64,000 nt of DNA from Microbacterium sp. 67-17 (GTDB lineage Bacteria; Actinomycetota; Actinomycetes; Actinomycetales; Microbacteriaceae). The translations under genes and the position numbers were made by a program. How positions within the stretch are numbered: position 1 is the stretch's first letter; each line of letters begins with the position of its first letter. A model generated the notes under the pieces. The model was given only the letters and a program-made list of their open reading frames with translations. It was not told the origin of the DNA and ran no database searches. Where the stretch lies: the NCBI RefSeq assembly GCF_001898325.1, contig NZ_MKTR01000013.1, forward strand, positions 1-64,000, given 5' to 3'. Below are positions 1 through 10,033 of the stretch, piece by piece.

Positions 1-117
1 TGACCACGAACTGGAAACAAGCCCTCGAACAACTCGCACTCGCCTACCCCGACCGCATCACCCCCTACCTCTAACCACCAACACCAACCCGCTTACACAG
101 AAGACTTGACAAGCCCG
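1..117 (+). mobile_element. Right end of an IS256-family (Mutator-type) insertion sequence
   Basis: The first 74 bases finish a transposase-like reading frame. About 15 bases later comes a terminal-repeat-like sequence at about 91-117, containing TTACACAG and CTTGACA. A short transposase tail followed by a TTACACAG...TTGACA end is typical of IS256-family elements. The boundary near 117 is set by where the neighbouring DUF222 gene resumes its expected coding on the opposite strand. The rest of the element lies outside the window, so the family assignment rests on the tail and the repeat only. Confidence 0.6.
3..74 (+). CDS. IS256-like transposase, C-terminal fragment
   Basis: The last 23 codons of a reading frame that enters from the left and stops at TAA 72-74. 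The tail reads NWKQALEQLALAYPDR, which resembles the W-K-x-A-L-N-x-(L/F)-x-I-x-Y-x-D-R ending of Mutator/IS256-type DDE transposases. The catalytic core is not in the window, so activity cannot be judged. Downstream, the terminal repeat starts after only about 15 bases, as expected for an insertion sequence. Confidence 0.5.
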   Translation, partial: TTNWKQALEQLALAYPDRITPYL

Positions 118-1215
118 GAGCGCCGGCTGATTCCCGACCCCAGCAAGGGTCAGGACCGGAACGGTGATGGCCACTTCGCCGCGGATGGCGTCCAGCCCCG
201 CCCCGTGCGCCACCGGGGCCCCGGCCAGCAGCATGTCGGCCAGCAGATCGGCGCGTTTTTGATCCATCGTCCTCGTGTCCACGGGGCGCCCCACGGTGGC
301 GATATCGTGATGGTCGTCACCACCGGCGTCTCCCGACGGGCCGGTCACCACACGCACCACGATCTCGCCGTACGGCTCATCGCGGGGAGGAACCTCGCCC
401 CGATGGGGTGCACGCCTCGCGCGCTGCTCATCAACCCTCGGTTCGGTCTCAGCATCCGGCTCCGACCCTTCGACCGGGAAGGGGTCGGGCGCGGCAGTAT
501 CGGGAGTATCCGGGACGTCCTGGGCCATGCGGGTGAGGCGGTCGTGGATGGCGTAGATCAGGGTCGCGGGCAGGTCCGCGATCAGGCGCGCCATGTCGTC
601 GGGCAGGTCGATGACGCGGATGTTCCGGTCTGCTTTCGCGGCACGCTGGCGCCGGGCGGCAGATTCGGGGTCGATGCGGGCGGCGATGATCCGGGCGATA
701 CTCTTCAAGCGTCCGGCCGTTTCGGTTTCTGCGGCTGCGAGCACGCGGGCCTCGTACCTGGCGCGGAGATCAGGGGTGATGCCGGTGCCGGCGTCGAGGA
801 TCGCCGCGACATGGGCTGCGTCGATCGTTCCATGTTCCCAGGATGCGAGCACGCCCGGGTAGTCGGTGACCGTCGTGGATGCCTCGCCCATGCGGCGTTG
901 CACGGCCCGGTCGCTCAGCCGCAACGCCGCGCCGATCTCAGCGGCAACCTCCCGCAACGGCAGATCGGCGTGGCTGCGGCGGCGGAGTCCGGTGGCGTGT
1001 TGTTCCGCAGCGCGTTCAAGGGCAAGATCCAACGCTGCGGCGAACAGCCTGGCCTCACGAGCCTGCGCCTCCGCAACAGCCCGGTGCGCCCCCTCCAACT
1101 CGGTGACCAGAGCGTCCAGAGCACGCCAGCCGACACCCGTGGTGTTCGCGTCGTGCCCCATAACCATCTCCGATCGGACCGCGGCTGCGGCATCCGCCTC
1201 GCACGAAGTGGGCAC
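118..1215 (-). pseudogene. DUF222 / HNH-endonuclease (13E12-repeat) family protein, truncated by the insertion sequence
   Basis: From GTG 1215 (AGAGGA lies 10 nt upstream) the protein has an alpha-helical DUF222 region over about residues 20-230. A charged low-complexity linker follows, then the stretch VAITVPVLTLAGVGNQPAL that normally leads into a C-terminal HNH nuclease domain. After NQPAL the reading frame runs into the insertion-sequence end, gains about 20 unrelated residues and stops near position 58. The HNH domain is therefore missing. Full-length members are usually about 450-550 aa and occur in many copies in Actinobacteria. The function of the intact protein is unproven. The truncated product should lack nuclease activity. 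Confidence 0.8.
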
Positions 1216-1330
1216 GTGTGCGATTTCCTCTTGATACCAACTCTAGAAGGGGGCTCCGACATCGGCGCGGGCTGGCCTCGACGGGCTATCCCGAACGCTG
1301 TGCGTCGGAGGCGGCTCCTAGGCTTGTGCC

Positions 1331-1717
1331 GTGGCGACGATAGACGACGTGCGGGCGGTCGCGGCGCGACTGCCCGGCGGCGAAGAGCGCACGACAATCG
1401 GTGGAACGTCGTGGTTCGTGCGGTCGAAGCCGTTCGTGTGGGAGTGCCGTCCGTGGCCGAGTATTCCCGAGCCGATACGCACGGTGATCGCTACCGAGCA
1501 GGTAATAGGTGTCAAGGTCGGGGATGCTATCGACGCGCAGGCTCTTCGCCAGATGTATCCGCGCGTCTTCCTATCGCAGACAACACGTTGGGGAGAGCCG
1601 AAGGTCGCGTTCCGGCTGGCCGAGATCGGTGCCGAGCACCTTGCTGAGCTCGTCGTCGAGGCGTGGCGCGTTCAGGCGCCGAAGTACCTGGTGCGTGCGT
1701 TCGACGACCAATCCTGA
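1331..1717 (+). CDS. MmcQ/YjbR-family protein
   Basis: 128 aa, the usual size of this compact alpha/beta family. Visible family features are an N-terminal helix with ARLPGGEERTT, a central strand segment around SWFVRSKPFVWE, and a C-terminal helix with LAELVVEAWR and PKYLVRAF. The family resembles CyaY-fold DNA-binding proteins, but no biochemical role is established. GTG 1331 is preferred because TAGGCT (1319-1324) lies 6 nt upstream, giving a leaderless start. It is followed 24 nt later by the frameshifted phosphatase gene on the same strand. Confidence 0.7.
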   Translation: MATIDDVRAVAARLPGGEERTTIGGTSWFVRSKPFVWECRPWPSIPEPIRTVIATEQVIGVKVGDAIDAQALRQMYPRVFLSQTTRWGEPKVAFRLAEIGAEHLAELVVEAWRVQAPKYLVRAFDDQS

Positions 1718-1741
1718 CCCCGTGCCAGGCAGAATTGCCGA

Positions 1742-2469
1742 ATGACCCAACGCGCGCTCGACATCGATGGCTTGGCGAACGCGCGCGATCTCGGAGGGAT
1801 AGCCCGACGTGATAGATCGCTGACGCCGACCGGAGTGTTCTTCCGCTCAGAGAAGCTTGACCGTATCGGCCCTGCCGGATGGGATCGGCTCCGGGAGTAT
1901 GGCGTCGCTACGGTGATCGACCTGCGTCGTCCTGACGAGAGATCAGGGGCCGTGCCGACCGATATCGCGCACGTCCATGTGGACCTCGATGGTGACGAGC
2001 GTGAGTTCTGGGAGGTTATCGAGGCGGACGGGCGGTGGGCGACGCCGCTGTATTACAACCAGCACCTCGAGTCGCTGCCTCATCGGATGGCGAGCGTGGT
2101 TCGTCCGCTTGCGGATGCGCAGCCCGGCGGAGTGCTCTTCCATTGCGCCGCCGGATGGGATCGGACGGGGCTCGTCACCGCGCTCCTCCTGCGCGCGGCA
2201 GATGTAGGCGTCGATGAAGCGACCGCTGACTATCTCCAGTCGTTCGCAACGTCCCTGCGCTCGAGACTCTGCACGGGCGCACCTTTCACGCTGAGCTCCG
2301 GAGGGACGCAGCGCGACGGTGGGGTCATACTCCCGAGACCGCTTTTGCCGAGATGTTCGACGACCTCGACGTGCATCGGTGGTTCGATCTGGCAGGTCTC
2401 GATGAGCCGACGCGTCGTTCGATCCTGACTTGGCGTGGCGCACTCGAACCCCAGCACTCACTGGAGTAG
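1742..2469 (+). pseudogene. Tyrosine phosphatase-like protein (PF13350 type), frameshifted
   Basis: The first 168 codons encode the family's N-terminal NARDLGG motif and the phosphatase loop HCAAGWDRTG, with Cys135 and Arg141 of the CX5R signature. At about position 2248 the frame breaks. Reading one base back (AAC GTC CCT rather than ACG TCC CTG) restores a coherent tail beginning FANVPALETLHGRTF, continuing through MFDDLDVHRWFDL and stopping at TAG 2467-2469. One missing A in a short A run explains the break. The repaired protein would be about 242 aa, normal for the family. As read, translation goes out of frame and stops at 2428. A sequencing error is possible. Confidence 0.8.
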
Positions 2470-2487
2470 CGCCGCCGGCCCGATTCC

Positions 2488-4191
2488 TTACTCCTCGCCC
2501 GAGAGCTCCAGGAGCTTGGTGCGGACCTGTCGGCGCAGCACCTTGCCGATCAACGACTTCGGCAGCTCGTCGACGACGAAGATCCGCCGCGGAACTTTGT
2601 AGGGGGTGAGGATGCTGCGCGCGAAGTCGCGGATCGCCGTCTCGTCGATCTCGTCGACGCCCGGATCGAGCACGATCGCTGCGACGACCTCTTCGCCGGA
2701 GCGATCCGAGGGCAGCCCGACGACAGCGACATCGGCGACCGCCGGATGCTGTCGTAGCACTGCCTCGACTTCGGTCGGGGCGACGTTGAAGCCCCCGGTG
2801 ATGATGAGTTCCTTGATGCGATCGACAATCCGCACAAATCCCGCTTCGTCGATCGTGACGATGTCGCCGGTGCGGAACCAGCCGTCCACGAAAACTTCTT
2901 CGGTCTCTTCGGGTCGGCCGTAGTAGCCCGAGAACACCTGGGGACCGCGCACGATGAGCTCGCCGCGCTCGCCCGGCGCGACATCCACGGTCGGATTGTC
3001 AGGGTCGACGACCCGGCACTCGGTGCCCGGGAGGGGCAGCCCCACGGTTCCGGGGACGCGATTGTCGGCAACCGGATTGGCCATCAGCACGGGGGAGCAC
3101 TCGCTCAGTCCGTACCCCTCGACGAGGTATCCGCCGGTCTCGGCCTCGAACGGCACGACGAGCTCGTGGGGGAGTGCCATCGCTCCCGAGATCGCGACGC
3201 CGGTGCCTGCAAGCGAGATCCCCGTGCGCTGGGACTCCTTCAAGAGCCGATCCGCGATCGGGGGAACGAGCGGCAAGAAAGTCGCAGGATGCTTCTTCGT
3301 GACCTCGAGCACCATGTCGGGATCGAATCGGGGGAACAGCACCAGGCGTGCACCCATCGACATCGCGAATGTGAGGCACAGGGTCAGCCCGTAGGCGTGG
3401 AACATCGGCAGGACCGCGTAGACCACGCATCCTTCACCGCGATGGATCGTGGGGACCCACGCTCGCGCCTGTGCCGCGTTCGACAGCAGGTTGCGGTGTG
3501 TCAGCGACGCGCCCTTGGGGCTGCCCGTGGTGCCGCTCGTGTACTGGATGAGGGCGAGATCGTCGGTCGAGGGTGACGGGTGAGTGGCAGGCAGGGGCTC
3601 GTGACCGGTGACCTCGTCCCAGCTGACGGCCCCACTGACTCGTTCGGTGAGCGCCGTGCGCGCTTCGCGTGCTTTCGCAACCGGGAGCCTCAGTGCCAGC
3701 TGCATCGTCCACGGCATCGCCTTCGTGATGTCCACGGAGATGAGCGTGTTGACGCGCAGGTCGCGCGGGAAGTCCTGGACCGTGCGCACGACCTTGCTCC
3801 ACACGATCGCGTGCTTGGCGCCGTGATCTTCGAACTGCTTGCGCAGTTCCCTGGGCGTGTAGAGCGGGTTGTGCTCGACCACCACGGCACCCAGTCGCAG
3901 GATGGCGTAGAAGGCGACGATGTGCTGCGGACAGTTCGGCAGCACGATGGCGACAGGGTCGCCTGCTCGCACGCCGTGTGCGTGCAATGCGGCAGCCGCG
4001 CGCTGGATCTGCTCGTCGAGCGACCGGTAGCTCGTCGTGCGTCCGAAGAATTGCAGCGCAGGTGCGTCGGGATAGTCCCGGACGGATGCGGCGACGATGT
4101 CGATCAGCGACCCGCTGACCGGCTCGAGGTCCTCGGGGACCCCCTCCGCGTAGCTGGCGATCCACGGGCGGGGCGGGTCGTAAGAGGTCAC
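2488..4191 (-). CDS. AMP-dependent long-chain acyl-CoA synthetase/ligase
   Basis: 567 aa from GTG 4191. It activates a carboxylic acid, probably a fatty acid, to an acyl-adenylate and then to acyl-CoA, most likely in the cytoplasm. The P-loop YTSGTTGSPKG is at about residues 217-227. It is followed by the YGLSECSP adenylation motif, GWFRTGD, and the C-terminal PKSLIGKVLRR with the adenylation lysine. The start was moved inward from a longer reading frame because TAGGCT sits 7 nt before GTG 4191 and the extra N-terminal residues look non-conserved. It stands divergent to gatC. The exact substrate cannot be told. Confidence 0.85.
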   Translation of the reverse strand: MTSYDPPRPWIASYAEGVPEDLEPVSGSLIDIVAASVRDYPDAPALQFFGRTTSYRSLDEQIQRAAAALHAHGVRAGDPVAIVLPNCPQHIVAFYAILRLGAVVVEHNPLYTPRELRKQFEDHGAKHAIVWSKVVRTVQDFPRDLRVNTLISVDITKAMPWTMQLALRLPVAKAREARTALTERVSGAVSWDEVTGHEPLPATHPSPSTDDLALIQYTSGTTGSPKGASLTHRNLLSNAAQARAWVPTIHRGEGCVVYAVLPMFHAYGLTLCLTFAMSMGARLVLFPRFDPDMVLEVTKKHPATFLPLVPPIADRLLKESQRTGISLAGTGVAISGAMALPHELVVPFEAETGGYLVEGYGLSECSPVLMANPVADNRVPGTVGLPLPGTECRVVDPDNPTVDVAPGERGELIVRGPQVFSGYYGRPEETEEVFVDGWFRTGDIVTIDEAGFVRIVDRIKELIITGGFNVAPTEVEAVLRQHPAVADVAVVGLPSDRSGEEVVAAIVLDPGVDEIDETAIRDFARSILTPYKVPRRIFVVDELPKSLIGKVLRRQVRTKLLELSGEE

Positions 4192-4261
4192 GGCACCCAG
4201 CCTAGAGGCGTGGCCCGTCGTCCGGGAGAGGGCTCGGTGGGGCCGCGTCATCGGCCCGACC

Positions 4262-4273
4262 TAGAATGGTTCG
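4262..4273 (+). promoter_or_regulatory. -10 box of gatCAB promoter, leaderless start
   Basis: TAGAAT at 4262-4267 lies 6 nt before GTG 4274, so transcription should begin at or next to the start codon. No Shine-Dalgarno sequence is present. A convincing -35 box is not visible. Confidence 0.55.
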
Positions 4274-4573
4274 GTGTCTGAAATCACCCCCGATCTCGTG
4301 CGCCATCTCGGTGTGCTCGCCCGGATCCGCCTGAGTGACGACGAGGTCGAGCGCCTCACCGGTCAGCTCGACGCGATCGTCGACAACATCGCCAAGGTGT
4401 CTCAGGTCGCCACTCCCGATGTGCCCGCGACGAGTCATCCGATCGCCCTGCGCAACGTGTTCCGCGCCGACGTTCCCGGCGACATGCTCACGCCCGAGCA
4501 GGTGCTGCAGAACGCTCCGGATGCGGCAGACGGCCGCTTCCGCGTGACCGCGATCCTGGGAGAAGAGCAGTGA
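4274..4573 (+). CDS. gatC: Aspartyl/glutamyl-tRNA amidotransferase subunit C
   Basis: 99 aa, the normal size. GatC wraps GatA and GatB and stabilises the complex that converts Glu-tRNA(Gln) (and Asp-tRNA(Asn)) to the correct amidated form. Typical features are [20 protein letters not shown] at the N-terminus and the C-terminal [14 protein letters not shown] followed by the [15 protein letters not shown] tail. GTG 4274 follows a -10 box directly. The stop overlaps the start of gatA by four bases, indicating translational coupling. It is the first gene of a gatC-gatA-gatB operon. Confidence 0.95.
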   Translation: MSEITPDLVRHLGVLARIRLSDDEVERLTGQLDAIVDNIAKVSQVATPDVPATSHPIALRNVFRADVPGDMLTPEQVLQNAPDAADGRFRVTAILGEEQ

Positions 4574-6092
4574 CAGACCTCACGCGCCTGACCGCAGCCG
4601 AGCTGGCTGCCTCGCTGGTGTCCGGCGAGATCTCGAGTGTCGAAGCCACGCGAGCGCACCTCGATCGGATCGCAGCGGTGGATGCCGACATCCACGCCTT
4701 CTTGCACGTCAGCGACCACGCGCTTGAGGTTGCTGCCGGCATCGACGCGCGGCGTGCGGCAGGCGACGACCTGCACGAGCTGGCGGGAGTCCCTCTCGCC
4801 ATCAAGGACGTGTTGGTCACGACCGACATGCCCTCGACGAGCGGATCCCGCATCCTCGAGGGGTTCATGTCGCCCTACGACGCGACGGTCGTCGCCCGCT
4901 CGCGCGCCGCCGGCCTCGTGCCGCTGGGCAAGACCAACATGGACGAGTTCGCGATGGGGTCGTCAACCGAGCACTCGGCTTACGGTCCCACGCACAACCC
5001 GTGGGACCTCGATCGGATCCCCGGCGGGTCCGGCGGCGGTTCTGCGGCGGCGGTCGCAGCGTTCGAGGCGCCGCTCGCGCTCGGCTCCGACACGGGCGGC
5101 TCGATCCGCCAGCCCGCTCACGTCACCGGCACGGTGGGGCTCAAGCCCACGTACGGTGCCGTCAGCCGGTACGGGGCGATCGCTCTGGCCTCGAGCCTCG
5201 ATCAGGTCGGACCGGTCACGCGTACGGTGCTCGACGCGGCCCTGCTGCACGACGTGATCGGCGGTCACGACCCTCATGATTCGACCTCGCTTGCCGAGGA
5301 CTGGCCGTCGTTTGCGGATGCCGCGCGCGAGGGTGCCCGTGGCGATGTTCTGAAGGGTCTGCGTGTCGGCGTCATCCGGGAGCTTCCCGACAGTGGCTTC
5401 CAGAGCGGCGTATCCGAGTCGTTCCGCGCGGCGCTTGCCCGGATGGAGGCTCAGGGTGCCGAGATCGTGGAGATCAGCGCCCCGCACTTCGAGTATGGCG
5501 TCGCGGCCTACTACCTGATCTTGCCTGCCGAGGCATCGAGCAACCTCGCGAAGTTCGACTCGGTTCGTTTCGGACTCCGCGTCGACGTACCCGGGGGAAC
5601 GGTCGAGGATGTCATGGCCGCGACCCGAGATGCCGGCTTCGGCGACGAGGTCAAGCGCCGCATCATCCTGGGAACCTACGCGCTGAGCGCCGGGTACTAC
5701 GACGCGTACTACGGGTCCGCGCAGAAGGTTCGTACGCTCATTCAGCAGGACTTCGACCAGGCATTCGCGCAGGTCGACGTCATTGCCACTCCCACCGCCC
5801 CGACAACAGCGTTCCGTTTGGGTGAGAAGATCGACGACCCGCTGCAGATGTACCTCAACGACGTCGCGACGATTCCCGCGAACCTCGCAGGCGTCCCCGG
5901 CATCTCGCTTCCCTCGGGCCTGTCGGTCGACGATGGACTGCCGGTCGGCATCCAGTTCCTTGCCCCGGCGAGGCAAGATGCCCGGCTCTACCGTGTCGGC
6001 GCGGCGCTGGAAGCTCTGCTTGTCGACGAATGGGGTGGTCCGCTGCTTGATCGCGCCCCGGTGCTGGGCGCCGCGACGGGAGGTCGTGCCTG

Positions 6093-6093
<1 letters not shown>
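4570..6093 (+). CDS. gatA: Aspartyl/glutamyl-tRNA amidotransferase subunit A
   Basis: 507 aa amidase-signature enzyme. It hydrolyses glutamine to supply ammonia for transamidation of Glu-tRNA(Gln). The catalytic Ser-cis-Ser-Lys triad can be read as Lys79 (AIKDVLV), Ser154 (GGSGGGSAA) and Ser178 ([11 protein letters not shown]). These are the same numbers as in the characterised S. aureus GatA. GTG 4570 overlaps the gatC stop (GTGA), and the gene ends with its TGA overlapping the gatB ATG. No sign of truncation or transfer. Confidence 0.97.
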
Positions 6094-7625
<1,532 letters not shown>

Positions 7626-7646
7626 CGCTCGCTCGGCTCGAGCTGG

Positions 7647-7669
7647 TGCAGCCCGCGCGGGGCTGCACG
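7647..7669. terminator. Hairpin between convergent gatB and the DUF2202 gene
   Basis: Perfect 9-bp stem GTGCAGCCC / GGGCTGCAC with a 5-nt loop, 21 nt after the gatB stop. There is no T-run, as is common in actinobacterial terminators. It is placed to serve both converging genes. Confidence 0.7.
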
Positions 7670-7672
7670 TCT

Positions 7673-8266
7673 TCACGCTTGCCGCTCGAACGCAGCGAGG
7701 TGATTCTGGGAGCCGGCAAGCAGGCGTTCCAGGACCACGGCGACATCGTCGTCAGCGCCGTCCAGGGCGCGCGTCAGATCGGCGATGTCGGTTTGCTCGA
7801 TGAGGACTCCGACATCGATGGCGGCCGCCCTGGACTGGCTGCCGTCGGCCACGAGCTGGTCGTAGAGTGCCTGGAGGTCGGGGTCGCTGAACACGCCGAC
7901 CTCATCTGCGCGCGGATCAACGATCGCGTGCTCGGCGAGCAGGGCGGCAACAGCGTCCTGGTGTGTCGTCTCGGATGCGGCGATGTTGACGAAGACGTTC
8001 CCGCCCCACAGGTCACCGAGCACGGTGTACACGTCGTGAGCGAGCTTCTCCTCTTCGATGAGGTACCGCAACTGCGCCCCCAGGTCGCTCGTGGCGACCT
8101 CCGCCGGGAGGGGTGACGCCGTGGGCGCCAGAGGGCTCGCGGTGGTCGGGGCAGCGGATGCCTCGGCTTCGGCGGTCGGCGCGGATGCGACCGTGCACCC
8201 TGTGATCCCCAGAGCCGCAGCTGCCACCACTGCCAGGGGAAGGACATGACGGGCTGAATTGATCAT
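7673..8266 (-). CDS. DUF2202 ferritin-like lipoprotein
   Basis: 197 aa. Residues 1-24 form a lipoprotein signal peptide ending in the lipobox ITGC (Cys24). A Ser/Thr/Ala/Pro-rich linker follows, then the DUF2202 helical domain from about residue 60: LRYLIEEEKLAHDVYTVL, then ASETTHQDAVAALL, then GSQNHLAAFER. The Glu and His residues in these helices resemble a ferritin-like di-metal site. The protein is probably anchored outside the cytoplasmic membrane. A CsoR-type palindrome sits over its promoter and GAAGGAGC is its ribosome binding site. A metal-linked role, perhaps copper, is an inference. The family has no settled function. Confidence 0.8.
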   Translation of the reverse strand: MINSARHVLPLAVVAAAALGITGCTVASAPTAEAEASAAPTTASPLAPTASPLPAEVATSDLGAQLRYLIEEEKLAHDVYTVLGDLWGGNVFVNIAASETTHQDAVAALLAEHAIVDPRADEVGVFSDPDLQALYDQLVADGSQSRAAAIDVGVLIEQTDIADLTRALDGADDDVAVVLERLLAGSQNHLAAFERQA

Positions 8267-8293
8267 GACGTGCTCCTTCGATGTCAGATTCTT

Positions 8294-8309
8294 ATACCCC
8301 CCAGGGTAT
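8294..8309. promoter_or_regulatory. CsoR/CstR-type operator over the DUF2202 promoter
   Basis: ATACCC-CCCA-GGGTAT is a 6-4-6 palindrome with the G/C-rich centre typical of operators bound by the CsoR family (CsoR for Cu(I), CstR for persulfide). It overlaps a TATAAG -10-like box on the minus strand, about 30 nt upstream of the DUF2202 start codon, so a bound repressor would block transcription. No csoR-family gene is present in the window. Confidence 0.65.
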
Positions 8310-8391
8310 TGGGGAAGAATCGTAGGTGACTATCCAGCGCCTGTGGGCCTGCTGTGAGGGCACTGTCGGTGGTGCGGACGAGAATGGATGC

Positions 8392-9654
8392 ATGGGACGA
8401 GGGGACGGCAGAAATCGCCTCGTGTCGCCCGACGATGCGGATGACACCGGCGCCGACATCCTGCACGTCGACATGGATGCGTTCTACGCGGCTGTCGAGG
8501 TGCTCGACGACCCGACCCTCGCGGGAAAGCCCATCATCATCGGTGCGCCCGAGAGCCGCTCGGTGGTGTCCAGTGCTTCGTACGAGGCCCGTGCGTTCGG
8601 CGTTCGAGCCGCCATGCCGGTGGGGCAGGCACTGCGCCTGTGTCCCCAGGCGATCGTCGTGCCACCCCACTTCGACCGCTACGTCGCGCTCTCGCGCGAG
8701 GTCATGCGCGTCTTCCACGACATCACGCCACTGGTCGAACCGCTGTCGATCGATGAAGCGTTTCTTGACGTGCGGGGAGCGCGGCGCCTGTGGGGATCTC
8801 CCGGAACGATCGCGCGGATGCTTCGTGCTCGCGTGCGCGACGAGACCGGCCTCACCTGCAGCGTCGGCGCGGCAGCGACCAAGCACGTCGCGAAGATGGC
8901 ATCCACCCTGAGCAAGCCCGATGGCCTCCTGATCGTCGCCGAAGCAGACACCGCGGCATTCCTCGCACCGCGATCGGTTCGCGCGCTGTGGGGCGTAGGG
9001 CCGAAGGCCGCCGAGGCGCTGGAATCTCGCGGCATCCATACCGTCTCCGACGTCCTGGAGACGCCGCAGGCAGTTCTCGAGCGTGCGCTGGGCGCGGCGA
9101 TGGGGGAGCGCGTGTGGAACCTCGCACGGGGCAGGGATGCGCGGGAGGTGTCCACGACCCGCGTCGAGAAGAGTGTCGGGCACGAAGAGACATTTCACAC
9201 TGATATCAGCGACCCCGCTGTGCTGCGCTCGGAGCTGCGTCGCCTGGCCGACCGTGTCGCGGCGCGCCTGCGCGCAGCGTCGTGGGAGGCCGGAGCCGTG
9301 GCGATCAAGGTGCGGTTCGCCGACTTCAGCACCGTCTCCCGCTCTCGCACCCTCGCAGAGCCGAGTTCGGTCGGTCAGCGACTCGGGGAGGTCGCGCTTG
9401 AGCTGTTCGACGCGATCGACAGGCGCCTGCCCATCCGGCTCGTGGGCGTCCGCGCCGAGAAGCTGCGCACCCTCTCCGAGTCAGCGCCGGCACTCTGGGA
9501 CGACGACGGAGAGTGGCGCCGTGTCGAATCCGCGCTCGATACTGCCGCTGCGCGGTTCGGTCGAGGTGCGATCACCCGCGCGACGCTCATCAGCGAGCGC
9601 GGCGGCGGGACGCTTCCCTCCAACCCTCTCCTGCCCCGCGACGATCCGCGCTGA
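8392..9654 (+). CDS. dinB: DNA polymerase IV (Y-family)
   Basis: 420 aa translesion polymerase. Catalytic motifs are HVDMDAFYAAVE (Asp27) and LSIDEAFLDV (Asp121, Glu122), with the YEARAFGV finger region and the SVGAAATKHVAKMAS palm segment between and after them. A helix-hairpin-helix thumb (WGVGPKAAEALESRGI) and a little-finger domain follow. ATG 8392 was chosen over a longer reading frame because GAGAAT lies 6 nt upstream and the extra residues are not family-like. No clear beta-clamp binding pentapeptide is visible near the C-terminus. No LexA box was recognised upstream. Confidence 0.9.
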   Translation: MGRGDGRNRLVSPDDADDTGADILHVDMDAFYAAVEVLDDPTLAGKPIIIGAPESRSVVSSASYEARAFGVRAAMPVGQALRLCPQAIVVPPHFDRYVALSREVMRVFHDITPLVEPLSIDEAFLDVRGARRLWGSPGTIARMLRARVRDETGLTCSVGAAATKHVAKMASTLSKPDGLLIVAEADTAAFLAPRSVRALWGVGPKAAEALESRGIHTVSDVLETPQAVLERALGAAMGERVWNLARGRDAREVSTTRVEKSVGHEETFHTDISDPAVLRSELRRLADRVAARLRAASWEAGAVAIKVRFADFSTVSRSRTLAEPSSVGQRLGEVALELFDAIDRRLPIRLVGVRAEKLRTLSESAPALWDDDGEWRRVESALDTAAARFGRGAITRATLISERGGGTLPSNPLLPRDDPR

Positions 9655-9712
9655 CGAGGATCGGATCGCCGTCGGCCTGTCTTCGACGGTCTCGGGGAGG
9701 TAGCGTGGGGCC

Positions 9713-10033
9713 ATGCCCAACATCGCGCTCGAACTCGGCAAGCAGGCAGCATCCTTCGGCGTCTCCGGCATCTACGGAGAACAGCAGGACGTCGACGGCA
9801 TCAAGATCATCCCGGTCGCCCTCGCCTCCTCTGGCTTCGGCGGAGGTTCGGATGAGGGCGGCAACGGTGGTGGCGGTGCCGGGGGTACGGCGATCCCGAT
9901 CGGCGCGTATATTCGCCGCGGAGATGACCTGCGCTTCGAACCCAACCTGATCTCTCTGCTCGCCGTCGGCATCCCGTTCGTGTGGGTTGCCGGGCACGTC
10001 CTCATTCGTGTCATCCGCGCCCTCAAGAAGTAA
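9713..10033 (+). CDS. GerW/YtfJ-like glycine-rich protein
   Basis: 106 aa. The middle shows VDGIKIIPVALASSGFGGGS, a Gly-rich loop, then TAIPIGAYIRRGDDLRFEPN. This is the pattern of the GerW (YtfJ) family known from Bacillus spores and also widespread in non-sporulating Actinobacteria. A single hydrophobic segment lies at about residues 82-100, followed by a basic end, so the protein is probably membrane-anchored. ATG 9713 follows TAGCGT by 6 nt (leaderless). Its 3' end overlaps the next gene. The function in this kind of organism is unknown. Confidence 0.6.
   Translation: MPNIALELGKQAASFGVSGIYGEQQDVDGIKIIPVALASSGFGGGSDEGGNGGGGAGGTAIPIGAYIRRGDDLRFEPNLISLLAVGIPFVWVAGHVLIRVIRALKK

Noticed and set aside
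106..1647. 513-codon plus-strand open frame
   Set aside because: It is antisense to the DUF222 gene and runs through the YjbR gene. Its composition is Arg/Gly-rich shadow coding with no family motif.
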